A stretch of 64,000 nucleotides of DNA from Pseudomonadota bacterium (GTDB taxonomy: Bacteria > Pseudomonadota > Gammaproteobacteria > Steroidobacterales > Steroidobacteraceae): positions 26,001 to 90,000 of the forward strand of contig JANXUT010000064.1 of assembly GCA_025356075.1 (NCBI GenBank), in the 5' to 3' direction. Below, one piece after another: positions 9,189-17,727 of the stretch (position 1 is the first letter of the stretch; each line of letters starts with the position of its first letter). The translations under genes were made by a program, and so were the position numbers. The notes beneath the pieces are model-generated. The model was not told the origin of the DNA, made no database searches, and worked only from the letters and a program-made list of their open reading frames with translations.

Positions 9189-9620
9189 CTACCAGTTGGT
9201 CAGGTCGGCGTCCTCGCCGGTCCCTCCCGGGCGCCCGTCCTTGCCGAAGGACTGCAGGTCGAAGTCACCGTGCGTGCCCGGCTGCTGGTAGGCGTACGGC
9301 CGGCCCCACGGGTCCATCGGGACCCCTTTCTTGAGGTAGGGGCCGGCCCAGCTCTGCTCGTTGCTCGGCGCAGTCGTGAGCGCCGCAAGTCCTTCTTCGG
9401 TCGTCGGGTAGCGACCGACGTCGAGACGAAACTGGTCGAGCGCCTTGTCGAGCGCGTCGATCTGGGCGCGCGCCACTTTCACCTGCGACTTGCCGACCTG
9501 CGCGAAGTACCGCGGGGCGACGAATCCAGCCAACAGGCCGATGATCACCATGACAACGAGCAGCTCGAGCAGGGTGAACCCCCGCCCGGCGCGCGCGATC
9601 GACCGTTGGCAGTACGACAT
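9189..9620 (-). CDS. gspG: Major pseudopilin GspG
   Basis: 143 residues. Leader to Gly-Arg-Gly, then FTLLELLVVMVIIGLLAGFV with Glu+5; the body has YPTTEEGLAAL, GPYLKKGVPMDPWGRPY and the C-terminal acidic GGTGEDADLTNW loop that binds calcium in GspG proteins. It is the first gene of the minus-strand secretion operon. ATG 9620 is preceded by GGGGGAA at a suitable distance; the frame extends to 9779 but that part looks non-coding. Confidence 0.95.
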   Translation of the reverse strand: MSYCQRSIARAGRGFTLLELLVVMVIIGLLAGFVAPRYFAQVGKSQVKVARAQIDALDKALDQFRLDVGRYPTTEEGLAALTTAPSNEQSWAGPYLKKGVPMDPWGRPYAYQQPGTHGDFDLQSFGKDGRPGGTGEDADLTNW

Positions 9621-9927
9621 GTCGGCAATTCCCCCGTCGCGGTCGCTGCAGAGACAGGCCCGCTGACTACGATGCTGCGCGGTGCGGCTCGCCGGTGACA
9701 GTCGGCTGTTGAGGGTGTCGCTCCGCGCAGTTCTGGGTAGCCGGACTGCGGGTTTTACGGTACGCACGCGCATCGGCACTCCAGCGCGGCTGTAGGCGCG
9801 CCGCTACGACACTGAGGCGGCGGCCGCGGCCGGGTGCGGATCGCGACGAGCGTAGCCCGCACCCGGTCGCCGCACGCGACCTCCCTATCCCCCCTCGCTC
9901 TCCCCTTCCCCTGCCGGTCGAGTCCGG
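9621..9927 (-). other. Intergenic region upstream of the secretion operon
   Basis: 307 nt between gspG and the end of the sensor kinase gene. It must hold the promoter of the 9 kb operon unless transcription reads through from the kinase gene. A ribosome binding site (GGGGGAA) lies next to gspG. No clear sigma-70, sigma-54 or terminator motif is visible; the part near 9890-9920 is a pyrimidine-rich run on the plus strand. Confidence 0.4.
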
Positions 9928-11736
9928 TCAATTCAGAATCACGTTCGCCTCGCGCGCGGCAAGGCCGGGCGCCACCGGCCACTCGAGCCGGACCGTCGTC
10001 CCGCGCCCCGGCGAGCTTTCGACGTGGCAGCGCCCGCCGGTCTGGCCGGCCCGCTCGAGCAGGCCACGCAACCCCTGGGGGCCCGGCTCTCCTGCGCGCG
10101 TGCGGCCGTCGTTGCCGACCTGAAAGCCGGTGCCGTCGTCGGCAACGCTCACCGACAAGGTCCCGGACTCCAGACGCATGCGCACGGAGACGCTCTGCGC
10201 GGCCGAGTGCCTGGCGACGTTGTTGAGGAGCTCCTGTACCGACCTGAATACGCTCGTGCCCAGCATCGGCGGGATCTCGGTGTCGGCGACTTCGATGTCG
10301 GCCTCCACCGCGATGTCGCGGTACACGTCGTGCCACTCCCGGCACAGCCAGCGCACCGCCGAAGCCGCTCCCAGGTCATCGAGCAGCGCGGGCCTCAGGT
10401 TCATCGAGATGCCGCGGACCTCGTCGAGGACGCGCTGTACCCGGCGGATAACCGCGCTCAGGGTTTCATCGACGCTCGCGGTCTCGTTCCGGCGCCCGAG
10501 CTCCTGGGCGCGCTCGAGCGAATACTTCACGGCGCTCAGCGACTGTCCGATCGTGTCGTGCAGGTCCTGGGCAATGCGTTTGCGCTCCTCTTCCTGCGCG
10601 CTCATCAGCCGTTCCGAGAGTCCCTGCAGTTCAACCTTCGACTTGCGCAACGACCGCTCCACCTCGCGGCGCCGCGCGACTTCCTGCTTGAGCGCGTGGT
10701 TCGAGTCATTGATCTGGGTCGTGCGCTCCTCGACGCGCTGTTCGAGCGTCTGGTTGAGCGCAGTGAGTTCCCGCTCCGCGCAACGCAGCGACGTGACGTT
10801 CGCGACCGTGAACGCCACCCGATGCCACGGCGGCGCGGACGTGGAGCCCGCCAGCTGCGGCACGGGCTGCAGGTCGACGGCGAGGTCCATGCCGAGCGTC
10901 GGATCGGCGCACTCGAACTTCGCCGACGATGCGGTCGCGAAGTCCTGCCACGCCTTGGCGATCGCGCCACGCAACAGGCAGTCGCCGGCGCCGCAGCCCG
11001 GATGGAAGATCGAGTGCAGGTCGCGGCCGATCGCGACGGTGACATTGCCGAGACCCCAGCGCTCGAGGCCGCGGCCGACGCGGACGACTCGGCCGCGGCG
11101 GTCGAGGAGGCCGACTACCTCCGGCAGCGCGTCGGCCATCTGTTCCCATTCGAGCTTGGCGTGATGGATCGCCGCTAGTGTCCTGGGTCGCGTCGCGTCG
11201 CCATTGGCGAGGATCGCGCTCGCGCTAAGGAGGTGACGCACGGCCTCGAGTGCAGTCTCGCGCAGCTCCCCATCGGTCGTATCGGTCGGCCCGAGGAACA
11301 TGAGCGCGTACTGGGGCCCGCCGGGATCGGGAATCGCCGCGCAGATCGCCTGCTGTGTCACGAGCGCCCCCCAGCGCTCGCGGCTGACGGCGGTGCCACG
11401 CGTCAGCGCCTGCGGCCGTCGCAGTGCGCGCTCGAGCATCGGGAATTCGGCGAGCGTGACGGCGCGCATGTGCCAGGAGCTCGGCATGTTGGCGCCAACG
11501 ACCGCGCGGATTGTGTTCTTGCCGGGCTCCCTCTCGAAGACGATGACCGACGAGCCGGGAAAGAGGGCGACGAGCTTCTGCGCAGCAATGCGGCTCGCGT
11601 CGCGCAGCGTCACGGATTCGTGACAGCCGCGCGTGACACTGGCAATCAGCTCGATCACGCTACGCACGAACACACCCCGGAGGCCACGGTCAGGAACCGA
11701 TCGTGGTCCTGCTGGGCGCCGACCGACAGTCGGCAC
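9928..11736 (-). CDS. GAF/PAS sensor histidine kinase, NarX/DegS-type (HisKA_3)
   Basis: 602 residues, no transmembrane helix. GAF-like domain (about 25-175), PAS-like domain (about 195-320), coiled coil (320-385), dimerisation/phosphoacceptor domain with DLHDTIGQSLSAVKY (His393), and a HATPase domain (VQELLNNVARHSA, VADDGTGF, GLRGLLERAG). It is a soluble kinase for a LuxR-type regulator, most simply the one at 12656. The PAS part holds HPGCGAGDC (Cys248, Cys253) and Cys276, which could be redox or metal ligands. The listed start is GTG 11736; GTG 11673, preceded by a GGGG run, is an alternative. Confidence 0.9.
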   Translation of the reverse strand: MPTVGRRPAGPRSVPDRGLRGVFVRSVIELIASVTRGCHESVTLRDASRIAAQKLVALFPGSSVIVFEREPGKNTIRAVVGANMPSSWHMRAVTLAEFPMLERALRRPQALTRGTAVSRERWGALVTQQAICAAIPDPGGPQYALMFLGPTDTTDGELRETALEAVRHLLSASAILANGDATRPRTLAAIHHAKLEWEQMADALPEVVGLLDRRGRVVRVGRGLERWGLGNVTVAIGRDLHSIFHPGCGAGDCLLRGAIAKAWQDFATASSAKFECADPTLGMDLAVDLQPVPQLAGSTSAPPWHRVAFTVANVTSLRCAERELTALNQTLEQRVEERTTQINDSNHALKQEVARRREVERSLRKSKVELQGLSERLMSAQEEERKRIAQDLHDTIGQSLSAVKYSLERAQELGRRNETASVDETLSAVIRRVQRVLDEVRGISMNLRPALLDDLGAASAVRWLCREWHDVYRDIAVEADIEVADTEIPPMLGTSVFRSVQELLNNVARHSAAQSVSVRMRLESGTLSVSVADDGTGFQVGNDGRTRAGEPGPQGLRGLLERAGQTGGRCHVESSPGRGTTVRLEWPVAPGLAAREANVILN

Positions 11737-11783
11737 GCGCCGGGGCGCCAGCGCGAGTTAGCGGGTAGCGCCGAGTAGGGTTA

Positions 11784-12410
11784 CTAGGTAGATCGCGCTG
11801 GATTCGACAGGAACTGCCGGTACAGGCGCAACACAGCCGGCACGTACGCCTGGGTCTCGCGATACGGCGGGATCTGCCGGCCGTAGCGATCGACGGCCTG
11901 CTCGCCGGCGTTGTACGCGGCGAGCACGAGCTCGAGGTTGTTGTGGTAGCGCCGCATCAGGTCGCTGAGATACCGGGCGCCACCGGAGAGGTTCTGCTCG
12001 GGGTCGAACGCGTCGCCGACCCCGTAGCGACGCGCCGTATCCGGATGGAGCTGCATGAGCCCCTGCGCCCCGGCCGAGGAAACAGCGCGCGGGTTGAAGG
12101 CGGACTCGATCGCGATGACGGCGCGCAGGAGTGCCGGCTGCAGGGCGCTCTTTTTCGCTGCCCGATCAATCATGTGGCTATAGGTCCCGGCGCGTGCGGC
12201 CCAGTCCACCTCGCGGGGTACGCTCGCGCGTGGCCGATCGGCGGACGGCTCGAGCGGTGCCGCCTGAACGAGCCGATACCGGCTGTCCATCGGAACATTC
12301 GTGAAGTGCGTCACACCTGACGGGTCGGTGTACGCGAAGATATCCCCGGAGGCGGCCTCGGCGTTCGCAGCCAGCAGAAGGGCGAGCACGGACAGGGATC
12401 GGGCGAGCAT
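11784..12410 (-). CDS. Secreted lytic transglycosylase (SLT domain, DUF4124 N-terminus)
   Basis: 208 residues. Signal peptide (1-20, cleavage near AEAAS), a short DUF4124-like segment (IFAYTDPSGVTHFTNVP), then an SLT lysozyme-like domain with catalytic Glu102 in AIESAFNP, GAQGLMQLHPDTA and AAYNAGEQAV. It should cleave peptidoglycan in the periplasm and might open the wall for the neighbouring secretion machine; such enzymes are common beside type II/IV systems. Divergent from the response regulator gene. Confidence 0.93.
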   Translation of the reverse strand: MLARSLSVLALLLAANAEAASGDIFAYTDPSGVTHFTNVPMDSRYRLVQAAPLEPSADRPRASVPREVDWAARAGTYSHMIDRAAKKSALQPALLRAVIAIESAFNPRAVSSAGAQGLMQLHPDTARRYGVGDAFDPEQNLSGGARYLSDLMRRYHNNLELVLAAYNAGEQAVDRYGRQIPPYRETQAYVPAVLRLYRQFLSNPARST

Positions 12411-12655
12411 GCCGACACTCTACGACCGGCGTCCAGACGCTGCAGGTAGGGCGAACGTGTAGAGCGGGTGCGCTCGGCCGGGCGCCGCCCGCCGGATTCG
12501 GCTATATAAGTAGAGAGTGAGGACGCGCAAGGAACGCGCTGAAGATTTGTCGCATTATGTCGCGAAACGCCGACGCTCGAGGCAGGTTTCTGCCTAAGAT
12601 GGACCAAGCGATTGTGTCCCGGACGACACCAACCGAAACAGAAGACAGGGGACGT
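12411..12655. promoter_or_regulatory. Divergent promoter region
   Basis: 245 nt between the transglycosylase and response regulator starts. A TATATA box lies at 12503-12508 in plus orientation, a plausible -10 for the regulator, but no convincing -35 is visible. A second in-frame ATG for the regulator lies at 12557, without a good ribosome binding site. Confidence 0.35.
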
Positions 12656-13444
12656 ATGCACCAGGGTCACTCGGTAGACGGCGATACGACTACACCCGCG
12701 CGACTCGACGCGCCCGCGACGCCTGCCGCTGCCGACAAGCCGCGACGTGCGCGCATCCTGCTCATCGACGATCACGCGATTCTGCGTGAAGGCCTCTCGA
12801 CGCTGATCGAGCTTGAATCCGACATGCATGTCGTCGGACAGGCGGGCTCGGTCGCCGATGGAGTCGCGGTCGCGCAGTCCATCGACCCGGATCTGATCGT
12901 CACCGACATCTCGCTGCCCGGCGCGACCGGAGTGCAGGGAATCATCGAGCTGCGCCAGCGCTGCCCGCGCGCACGCCTGCTGGTGCTGACCGTGCACAGC
13001 ACGGAGGAGTACATCCGCGCCGCGCTCTCGGCCGGCGCCGACGGGTACGTCCTGAAGGATGCGACCCGCGCCGAACTTATCCACGCGTTGCGCGCGGTGC
13101 TCGCGGGCCAGCGCCATCTGTGTCCGCGCTCATCGGCGTACGTGATGCGGACCTACCTCGGCGAGCAGCCCGCGGCGCGGAGCTTCGCTGCCGGCGTGAC
13201 GGGTCGCGAGCGTGAGATCCTCGCCATGATCGCGAGCGGCCGATCGAACAAGCAAATTGCCCAGACGCTTAAGCGCAGCGTGAAGACCGTCGAGAAGCAC
13301 CGTTCCAACCTGATGCGCAAGCTCGGGCTGCACAACGTTGCCGACGTCACGCGCTTCGCGCTTCAGAGTGGCGTGCTGTCGGCGGAGCACTCCACTGAGC
13401 ACGCGATGGCGAGCGACGTCCGGTTCGTCGCCGCGTATCGCTAG
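12656..13444 (+). CDS. NarL/FixJ-family response regulator
   Basis: 262 residues from ATG 12656, chosen over the longer frame at 12557 because AGGGG lies just upstream. A low-complexity N-terminus is followed by a receiver domain (ILLIDDHAILREGL; phospho-acceptor Asp84 in IVTDISLPG; Lys in YVLKDATRAE) and a LuxR-type HTH (TGREREILAMIASGRSNKQI, VKTVEKHRSNLMRKL). Likely partner of the kinase at 9928-11736. Its TAG stop is formed by the CTAG where the insertion sequence begins, so the protein is intact. Confidence 0.93.
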   Translation: MHQGHSVDGDTTTPARLDAPATPAAADKPRRARILLIDDHAILREGLSTLIELESDMHVVGQAGSVADGVAVAQSIDPDLIVTDISLPGATGVQGIIELRQRCPRARLLVLTVHSTEEYIRAALSAGADGYVLKDATRAELIHALRAVLAGQRHLCPRSSAYVMRTYLGEQPAARSFAAGVTGREREILAMIASGRSNKQIAQTLKRSVKTVEKHRSNLMRKLGLHNVADVTRFALQSGVLSAEHSTEHAMASDVRFVAAYR

Positions 13445-13460
13445 CCCAACTTCCGCAGTT
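13441..13460 (+). repeat. IS left end: CTAG target copy plus 16-bp terminal inverted repeat
   Basis: Bases 13441-13444 are CTAG; 13445-13460 form the left terminal repeat. Because CTAG is palindromic, the mirrored sequence at both ends is 20 bp, so the repeat/duplication boundary is inferred. Confidence 0.85.
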
Positions 13461-13569
13461 GAAGGGGTGATGGACTATTTTTCGGGCGACGATCGCCGAG
13501 TCGATTTTGCAAGGCATTGATCGGCCGAGGCGCGTCTGCGGGCACGGAGGTGGTGAGCCGCGGATACCG

Positions 13570-13631
13570 ATGTAGTGCCAACTTTGCTCGTTGTTCATAG
13601 GCTTGTCGCGTGCGATCTTGGGGTCGGAGGT
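13570..13631 (+). repeat. IS subterminal repeats, left copies
   Basis: ATGTAGTGCCAAC at 13570-13582 recurs as a direct repeat at 15391-15403. TTGGGGTCGGAGGT at 13618-13631 recurs inverted at 15377-15390. The inverted copies bracket almost exactly the transposase frame. They may be transposase binding sites or remnants of an inner element. Confidence 0.8.
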
Positions 13632-15396
13632 CGCGCACCTGTACCTGCGGCACAGCACGGTTTGCAAGGACGGCAAGACGCACACGTACTGGCGTCTGGT
13701 GCGCTCTGTACGCCGCGGCCGCAAGGTGGTGCAGGAGACGGTCGCGCGGCTGGGTGAGCTCGACGCCGAAGGCCGGGCCAGCGCGCGGATGCTGGCGCAG
13801 TCGATCACCGGGCGGGCGACGGAGCCGGACCTGTTCGCCGCGCTCACGGCGCCGGTCCCGGTCCGTCTCGAGCAGGTGCGGGTCGAACGCTCGCGGCGCT
13901 TCGGCGACGGGTGGCTCGCCCTGACGCTGTGGCGGGCGCTCAGGCTCGATGAGTTCTGTGCCGGGACGCTGGCCGAGGGCCGCGAGCAGGTGCCGTGGTC
14001 GACGATGGCGGCGATCCTGGTGATCGCGCGGCTGTGCGAGCCCTCGAGCGAGCTGCACATCGCCGAGGACTGGTACCGGCGCACGGCGCTCGAGGACCTG
14101 CTCGGGGTGGCGCCCGAGCAGGTCAACGACGACCCGCTGTACCGGGCGCTCGATGCGATCCTGCCGCACAAGCGGGCCCTCGAGGAGCATCTCAAGCAGC
14201 GGCTGGGCGAGCTCTTTGCGCTCGACTACGAGCTCTTGCTGTACGACGTCACGAGCACGTTCTTCGAAGGCCAGGCCGAGGGTAACCCACTCGCCCGGCG
14301 TGGCCACAGCCGCGACCACCGGCCGGACTGCAAGCAAGTGTGCATCGGGCTGGTGGTCAGTCGCGACGGCATGCCGCTCGGCTACGAGGTGTTTGCCGGC
14401 AATCGGGTCGACGTGACCACCGTCGAGGAGATCGTCGGCACGATGGAAGCGCGCTATGGCAAGGCGCAGCGGGTCTGGGTCATGGATCGAGGCATGGCCA
14501 GCGCCGACAACATCGCCTGGCTGCAGGCGGGCGCGCGGCGCTACCTGATCGGCGGGCTCAAGAGCGACCTCAAGAAGCTGGCACCGCAGCTGACCGATGC
14601 GCGGCACTGGCGTCAGGTGCGTGACGGCATCGAGGCCAAGGTCTGCGCCGGTCCCGAGGGCGCCGAGACGTTCCTGCTGGTGCGCTCGGCCGATCGCAAG
14701 CAGAAGGAACAGGCCATGCACCGGCGCTTCTGCGAGCGCATCGAGGCCGGCCTCACCAGCCTCGCGCGGCGGCTCGAGGCCGCCAGGAGCCCGATCGAGC
14801 GCAGCGCCACCGAGCGCCAGATCGGCCGGCTGCTCGGCGTCAACTCGCGCGGCGCCGCACGTTACGCGATCCACCTCGTCGAGGATCCCGCCCTCGGCAG
14901 CCGGCTGCGGCTCGAGTGGTCGGTGCGGCCCGAGTGGGATGACTGGTCGCGCCACAGCGAAGGCTGCTACGTGCTACGCACCAACGTGCGCGACTGGAGC
15001 GCCGAGGAGCTGTGGAAGACCTACATCCAGCTGTCCGAAGCCGAAGCCGCGTTCCGCATCCACAAGACCGAGCTGTCCATGCGCCCGATCTGGCATCAGC
15101 GCCAGGACAGGGTGCTGGCCCACATCCTGGTCTGCTTCCTCGCCTACGTGCTGTGGAAAACCCTCGAGCAGTGGCAGAGCCGCGCCGGCCTCGGCAACAG
15201 CCCGCGCACGCTCATCAATCAACTCGGTGCGATCCACAGCACCGACGTCGTGTTGCCGACCGCCACCTCGCCACCACGCGAACTGCGCATCCGCTGCGTC
15301 GCCCGGCCCGATCGCGCTCAGTTGGCGCTGCTCGATCGGCTCGGCCTGCGCCTCCCCGAGCGCCTCAAGCCGCCCCACCTCCGACCCCAAATGTAG
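13591..15396 (+). CDS. IS1634-family transposase
   Basis: 601-residue DDE transposase. The N-terminus has the family's [16 protein letters not shown] pattern; the catalytic triad is most likely Asp219 ([11 protein letters not shown]), Asp299 ([10 protein letters not shown]) and Glu485 ([14 protein letters not shown]). Translation is drawn from TTG 13591, but a later start such as TTG 13618 is equally possible because homology begins near residue 15. Full length, with no frameshift. The open frames antisense to it are shadows. Confidence 0.93.
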   Translation: MFIGLSRAILGSEVAHLYLRHSTVCKDGKTHTYWRLVRSVRRGRKVVQETVARLGELDAEGRASARMLAQSITGRATEPDLFAALTAPVPVRLEQVRVERSRRFGDGWLALTLWRALRLDEFCAGTLAEGREQVPWSTMAAILVIARLCEPSSELHIAEDWYRRTALEDLLGVAPEQVNDDPLYRALDAILPHKRALEEHLKQRLGELFALDYELLLYDVTSTFFEGQAEGNPLARRGHSRDHRPDCKQVCIGLVVSRDGMPLGYEVFAGNRVDVTTVEEIVGTMEARYGKAQRVWVMDRGMASADNIAWLQAGARRYLIGGLKSDLKKLAPQLTDARHWRQVRDGIEAKVCAGPEGAETFLLVRSADRKQKEQAMHRRFCERIEAGLTSLARRLEAARSPIERSATERQIGRLLGVNSRGAARYAIHLVEDPALGSRLRLEWSVRPEWDDWSRHSEGCYVLRTNVRDWSAEELWKTYIQLSEAEAAFRIHKTELSMRPIWHQRQDRVLAHILVCFLAYVLWKTLEQWQSRAGLGNSPRTLINQLGAIHSTDVVLPTATSPPRELRIRCVARPDRAQLALLDRLGLRLPERLKPPHLRPQM

Positions 15397-15403
15397 TGCC
15401 AAC
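15377..15403 (+). repeat. IS subterminal repeats, right copies
   Basis: Inverted partner (15377-15390) and direct partner (15391-15403) of the left subterminal repeats; the two motifs are fused here but separated by 35 nt on the left. Confidence 0.8.
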
Positions 15404-15445
15404 CTCGGACACCAAGTCCTTGATGGCATTACTCCGTACCCTCGT

Positions 15446-15465
15446 AACTGCGGAAGTTGGGCTAG
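15446..15465 (-). repeat. IS right end: 16-bp terminal inverted repeat plus CTAG target copy
   Basis: 15446-15461 is the exact inverse of 13445-13460; 15462-15465 is the second CTAG. Confidence 0.85.
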
Positions 15466-15522
15466 CGGCAGGCCTGGCGCCGGTCCCCGGCGCACGGATG
15501 GCGCGCATCCCGCGCGCCTTCG

Positions 15523-17727
15523 CTAGAAACTGACGTTGTATCCGAGGCTGACCCAGAACCGGCGTGTCTGCTGGTCGAGCAGCGTCGGCGTCGGTGCATT
15601 CGGGTCGATCGGCACGCCGGGCGCCAGGCTCGCATTGAAGTTGGCCCGCTCGTAGCCCGCCTCGAACTGGACGAGGCCACGCTTGAAGCGCCAGTCGGCG
15701 AGGATCGACGGGCTGGCGGACCAGCCCGCGCTAGTCCCGGTCGCAGGATCGTTGCCGCTCGTGTACCCGAACTGGAGCCGCGGCCCGAACCGCACGGCCG
15801 CGCCAATCGGGTAGCGCGCGCTGCCGAACATGGAGGCCCCCTTGGTACCGGCGCGGGAGGCGTAGCTGAGCCCGACCGCGTTCATGTCGCCGTCAACGAT
15901 CCAGCCCCCGCCAAGGAGCTGCGTCGAGTAGCTGATGGCGGTCCCCGAGCCCGGGGTCGCGGCAACGCCGCCCGAGGCCGGCGTCGGGCCGACCCGGCTG
16001 AAGGACACGTCGTTGCCCCACTGCAGCCGGTCACCGATCGGACGTTGCAGCCCGAGCGTCGCTGAATCGCTCGTGGCGCTGCGATCGCGCGCCAGCGAAT
16101 GCACGGCGTCGATGCCAAGCGTCTGGATCAGCAGGTCGAGCGAGGTGGTCGGCTGGCCGATGAGCGCATCGTAGGTCGCCACGAATGGATTCTTGCGGTG
16201 ATCGCCAATCGCGGTCAGCACCCAGCGACCCGGCAGCGCCCAGCTCGCCACCAGCGTCGCGGCGTTCAGGACGCGGTAGCTGACGTCGTAGTCGACCTGT
16301 CCCACCAGCGAGTGGCCGTTCTGGTAGTAGCGTGCCTCGAGCCCTACCTGCCGGCTGTCGAGCACGCCACTCGCGTTCTGCTGGTACAGGAACGTGCTCA
16401 CGTCGAGGCCAGGCAGCACGCCGATGAACTCCGCACTCAAGTTGCCGAACACGCGCTGGTGATTGAAGCTGGCATCGTAGGTCTCAAGCGGCGCGCCGGC
16501 CGCGATACCGAGCCGCAATCCCGGCTGCACGCGCCAGCCGAAGTAGCCACCGTCGTAGGTGCCGTACACGCCGCCGGTGCTCTGCGACTGGCGGCCGAGC
16601 CGTGCGACCCAATGGCTGCGCGTGTCATCCACCTCGACGAAGGCCTGCGGCAGCCGCGCCTGCCCGGGCGCGAGCCCGTCGACGCTGGAGAGGTCGCGTA
16701 CGTAGCCGGCGAATACACGTGCCGAAAAGTCGTAGACGTCGCCGTGCCGCTTCAGCTGCAGGTCCGCGTCGGTGTCGATCGCGGACTGGCCGACACCGTT
16801 CGCCGTGATACCGCTCGAGGTCACCGTGTTGGTGTCGTGACGGTATTCCTGCACGAGTGCGCCGTTGACCCGCCACCGCGACCCGTCGGGGCCCTCGCCG
16901 CCCGGCTTGCTGGCGCCATCGAGCGTCACGATCGCCGCGAGGCGCTGCCGGACCGCCTCCACGTCGGCTCCGTCCGGGTAGCGGTTGAGGTACTCCTGGT
17001 ACTCGAGCTTGGCCTGCGCTAACTGCCCTTTGCGCTCGCGCGCGAGCCCTAGGTACTCCTGGGCCTGCGGCCGGGCGGGATGCTCCGGAAACTCGAGCAA
17101 CCGCGTGTAGAGGCGGATCGCCGTGTCGTAGTCGCGGTCCTGCATCGCGGTACGCGCCTCGGCGATCATCTTCTCCAGGTCACCGGGCGGCGGCAATGCG
17201 CGTACCGGCGCGCGCGAGGCGACCGTCGGCGGGCCCGCGGGAGCCGCCTCGGTGCGCCCGGCGCGACGCGCGAGGATGATTTCAATGCCGGTGAGGCCGG
17301 CGCGCGGACGGATCAGGAAGTCGACGGTCCGTGCGAAGTGCAGCGTGAGCGCGCGGCGCGAGCCGAGTGACTGCTCGAGGCGCACATCGACGAGTCCCGC
17401 GGGGTTACCGCTCGCGACGGGAAGGGTCTCGCCGAGGCCGGTGGGCGGCGGGCAGCCGGGCAGCGGCTGCAGCTCGATCCTGAGTTCGTCGCCCGAGCGC
17501 AGCGGGTAGTTCGAGACGTAACTCATCGGGCAAGTGAACTGGATGACCACCGAGCCCGCATCGGTCGCGAGCTGGTCCAGGACGTCCGCCAGCGCCGGGA
17601 CCGGCAGAAGCCCGAGGCCGGCGAGCGCCCAGGCGCCGCGGCGCCAACCGCAGCCGAAATGCTCCGCCCACCTCCGCCGCCGGGTGCTGATCGGTGGCGG
17701 GCGGCACAGCTCTTCGCGCGAGGTCAC
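15523..17727 (-). CDS. TPR plus outer-membrane beta-barrel protein, coupled to the giant cytochrome
   Basis: 734 residues. GTG 17727 overlaps the cytochrome stop as GTGA, so the two are translationally coupled. Signal peptide (hydrophobic WALAGLGLLPVPALA), a beta domain (about 50-165), TPR helices (about 185-255: YDTAIRLYTRLLEFPEH, AKLEYQEYLNRYPDG), then a long run of alternating amphipathic strands ending in Phe (FWVSLGYNVSF), the signature of an outer-membrane barrel. No CXXCH is present. By context it may be the barrel through which, or on which, the cytochrome reaches the surface; it is not recognisably MtrB/PioB. The function is inferred. Confidence 0.75.
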   Translation of the reverse strand: MTSREELCRPPPISTRRRRWAEHFGCGWRRGAWALAGLGLLPVPALADVLDQLATDAGSVVIQFTCPMSYVSNYPLRSGDELRIELQPLPGCPPPTGLGETLPVASGNPAGLVDVRLEQSLGSRRALTLHFARTVDFLIRPRAGLTGIEIILARRAGRTEAAPAGPPTVASRAPVRALPPPGDLEKMIAEARTAMQDRDYDTAIRLYTRLLEFPEHPARPQAQEYLGLARERKGQLAQAKLEYQEYLNRYPDGADVEAVRQRLAAIVTLDGASKPGGEGPDGSRWRVNGALVQEYRHDTNTVTSSGITANGVGQSAIDTDADLQLKRHGDVYDFSARVFAGYVRDLSSVDGLAPGQARLPQAFVEVDDTRSHWVARLGRQSQSTGGVYGTYDGGYFGWRVQPGLRLGIAAGAPLETYDASFNHQRVFGNLSAEFIGVLPGLDVSTFLYQQNASGVLDSRQVGLEARYYQNGHSLVGQVDYDVSYRVLNAATLVASWALPGRWVLTAIGDHRKNPFVATYDALIGQPTTSLDLLIQTLGIDAVHSLARDRSATSDSATLGLQRPIGDRLQWGNDVSFSRVGPTPASGGVAATPGSGTAISYSTQLLGGGWIVDGDMNAVGLSYASRAGTKGASMFGSARYPIGAAVRFGPRLQFGYTSGNDPATGTSAGWSASPSILADWRFKRGLVQFEAGYERANFNASLAPGVPIDPNAPTPTLLDQQTRRFWVSLGYNVSF

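Larger units (their letters stand above)
13445..15461 (+). mobile_element. Complete IS1634-like insertion sequence
   Basis: 2017 bp element bounded by perfect 16-bp terminal inverted repeats (CCCAACTTCCGCAGTT at the left end and its complement at the right) and flanked on both sides by CTAG, the apparent 4-bp target duplication. One transposase gene fills it. The uninterrupted target would read TATCG-CTAG-CGGCA. Intact ends and reading frame suggest recent or still possible movement. Confidence 0.92.

Noticed and set aside
13441..14955. 504-codon open frame on the minus strand
   Set aside because: Antisense shadow of the transposase in high-GC DNA; no domain-like sequence and no start signal.
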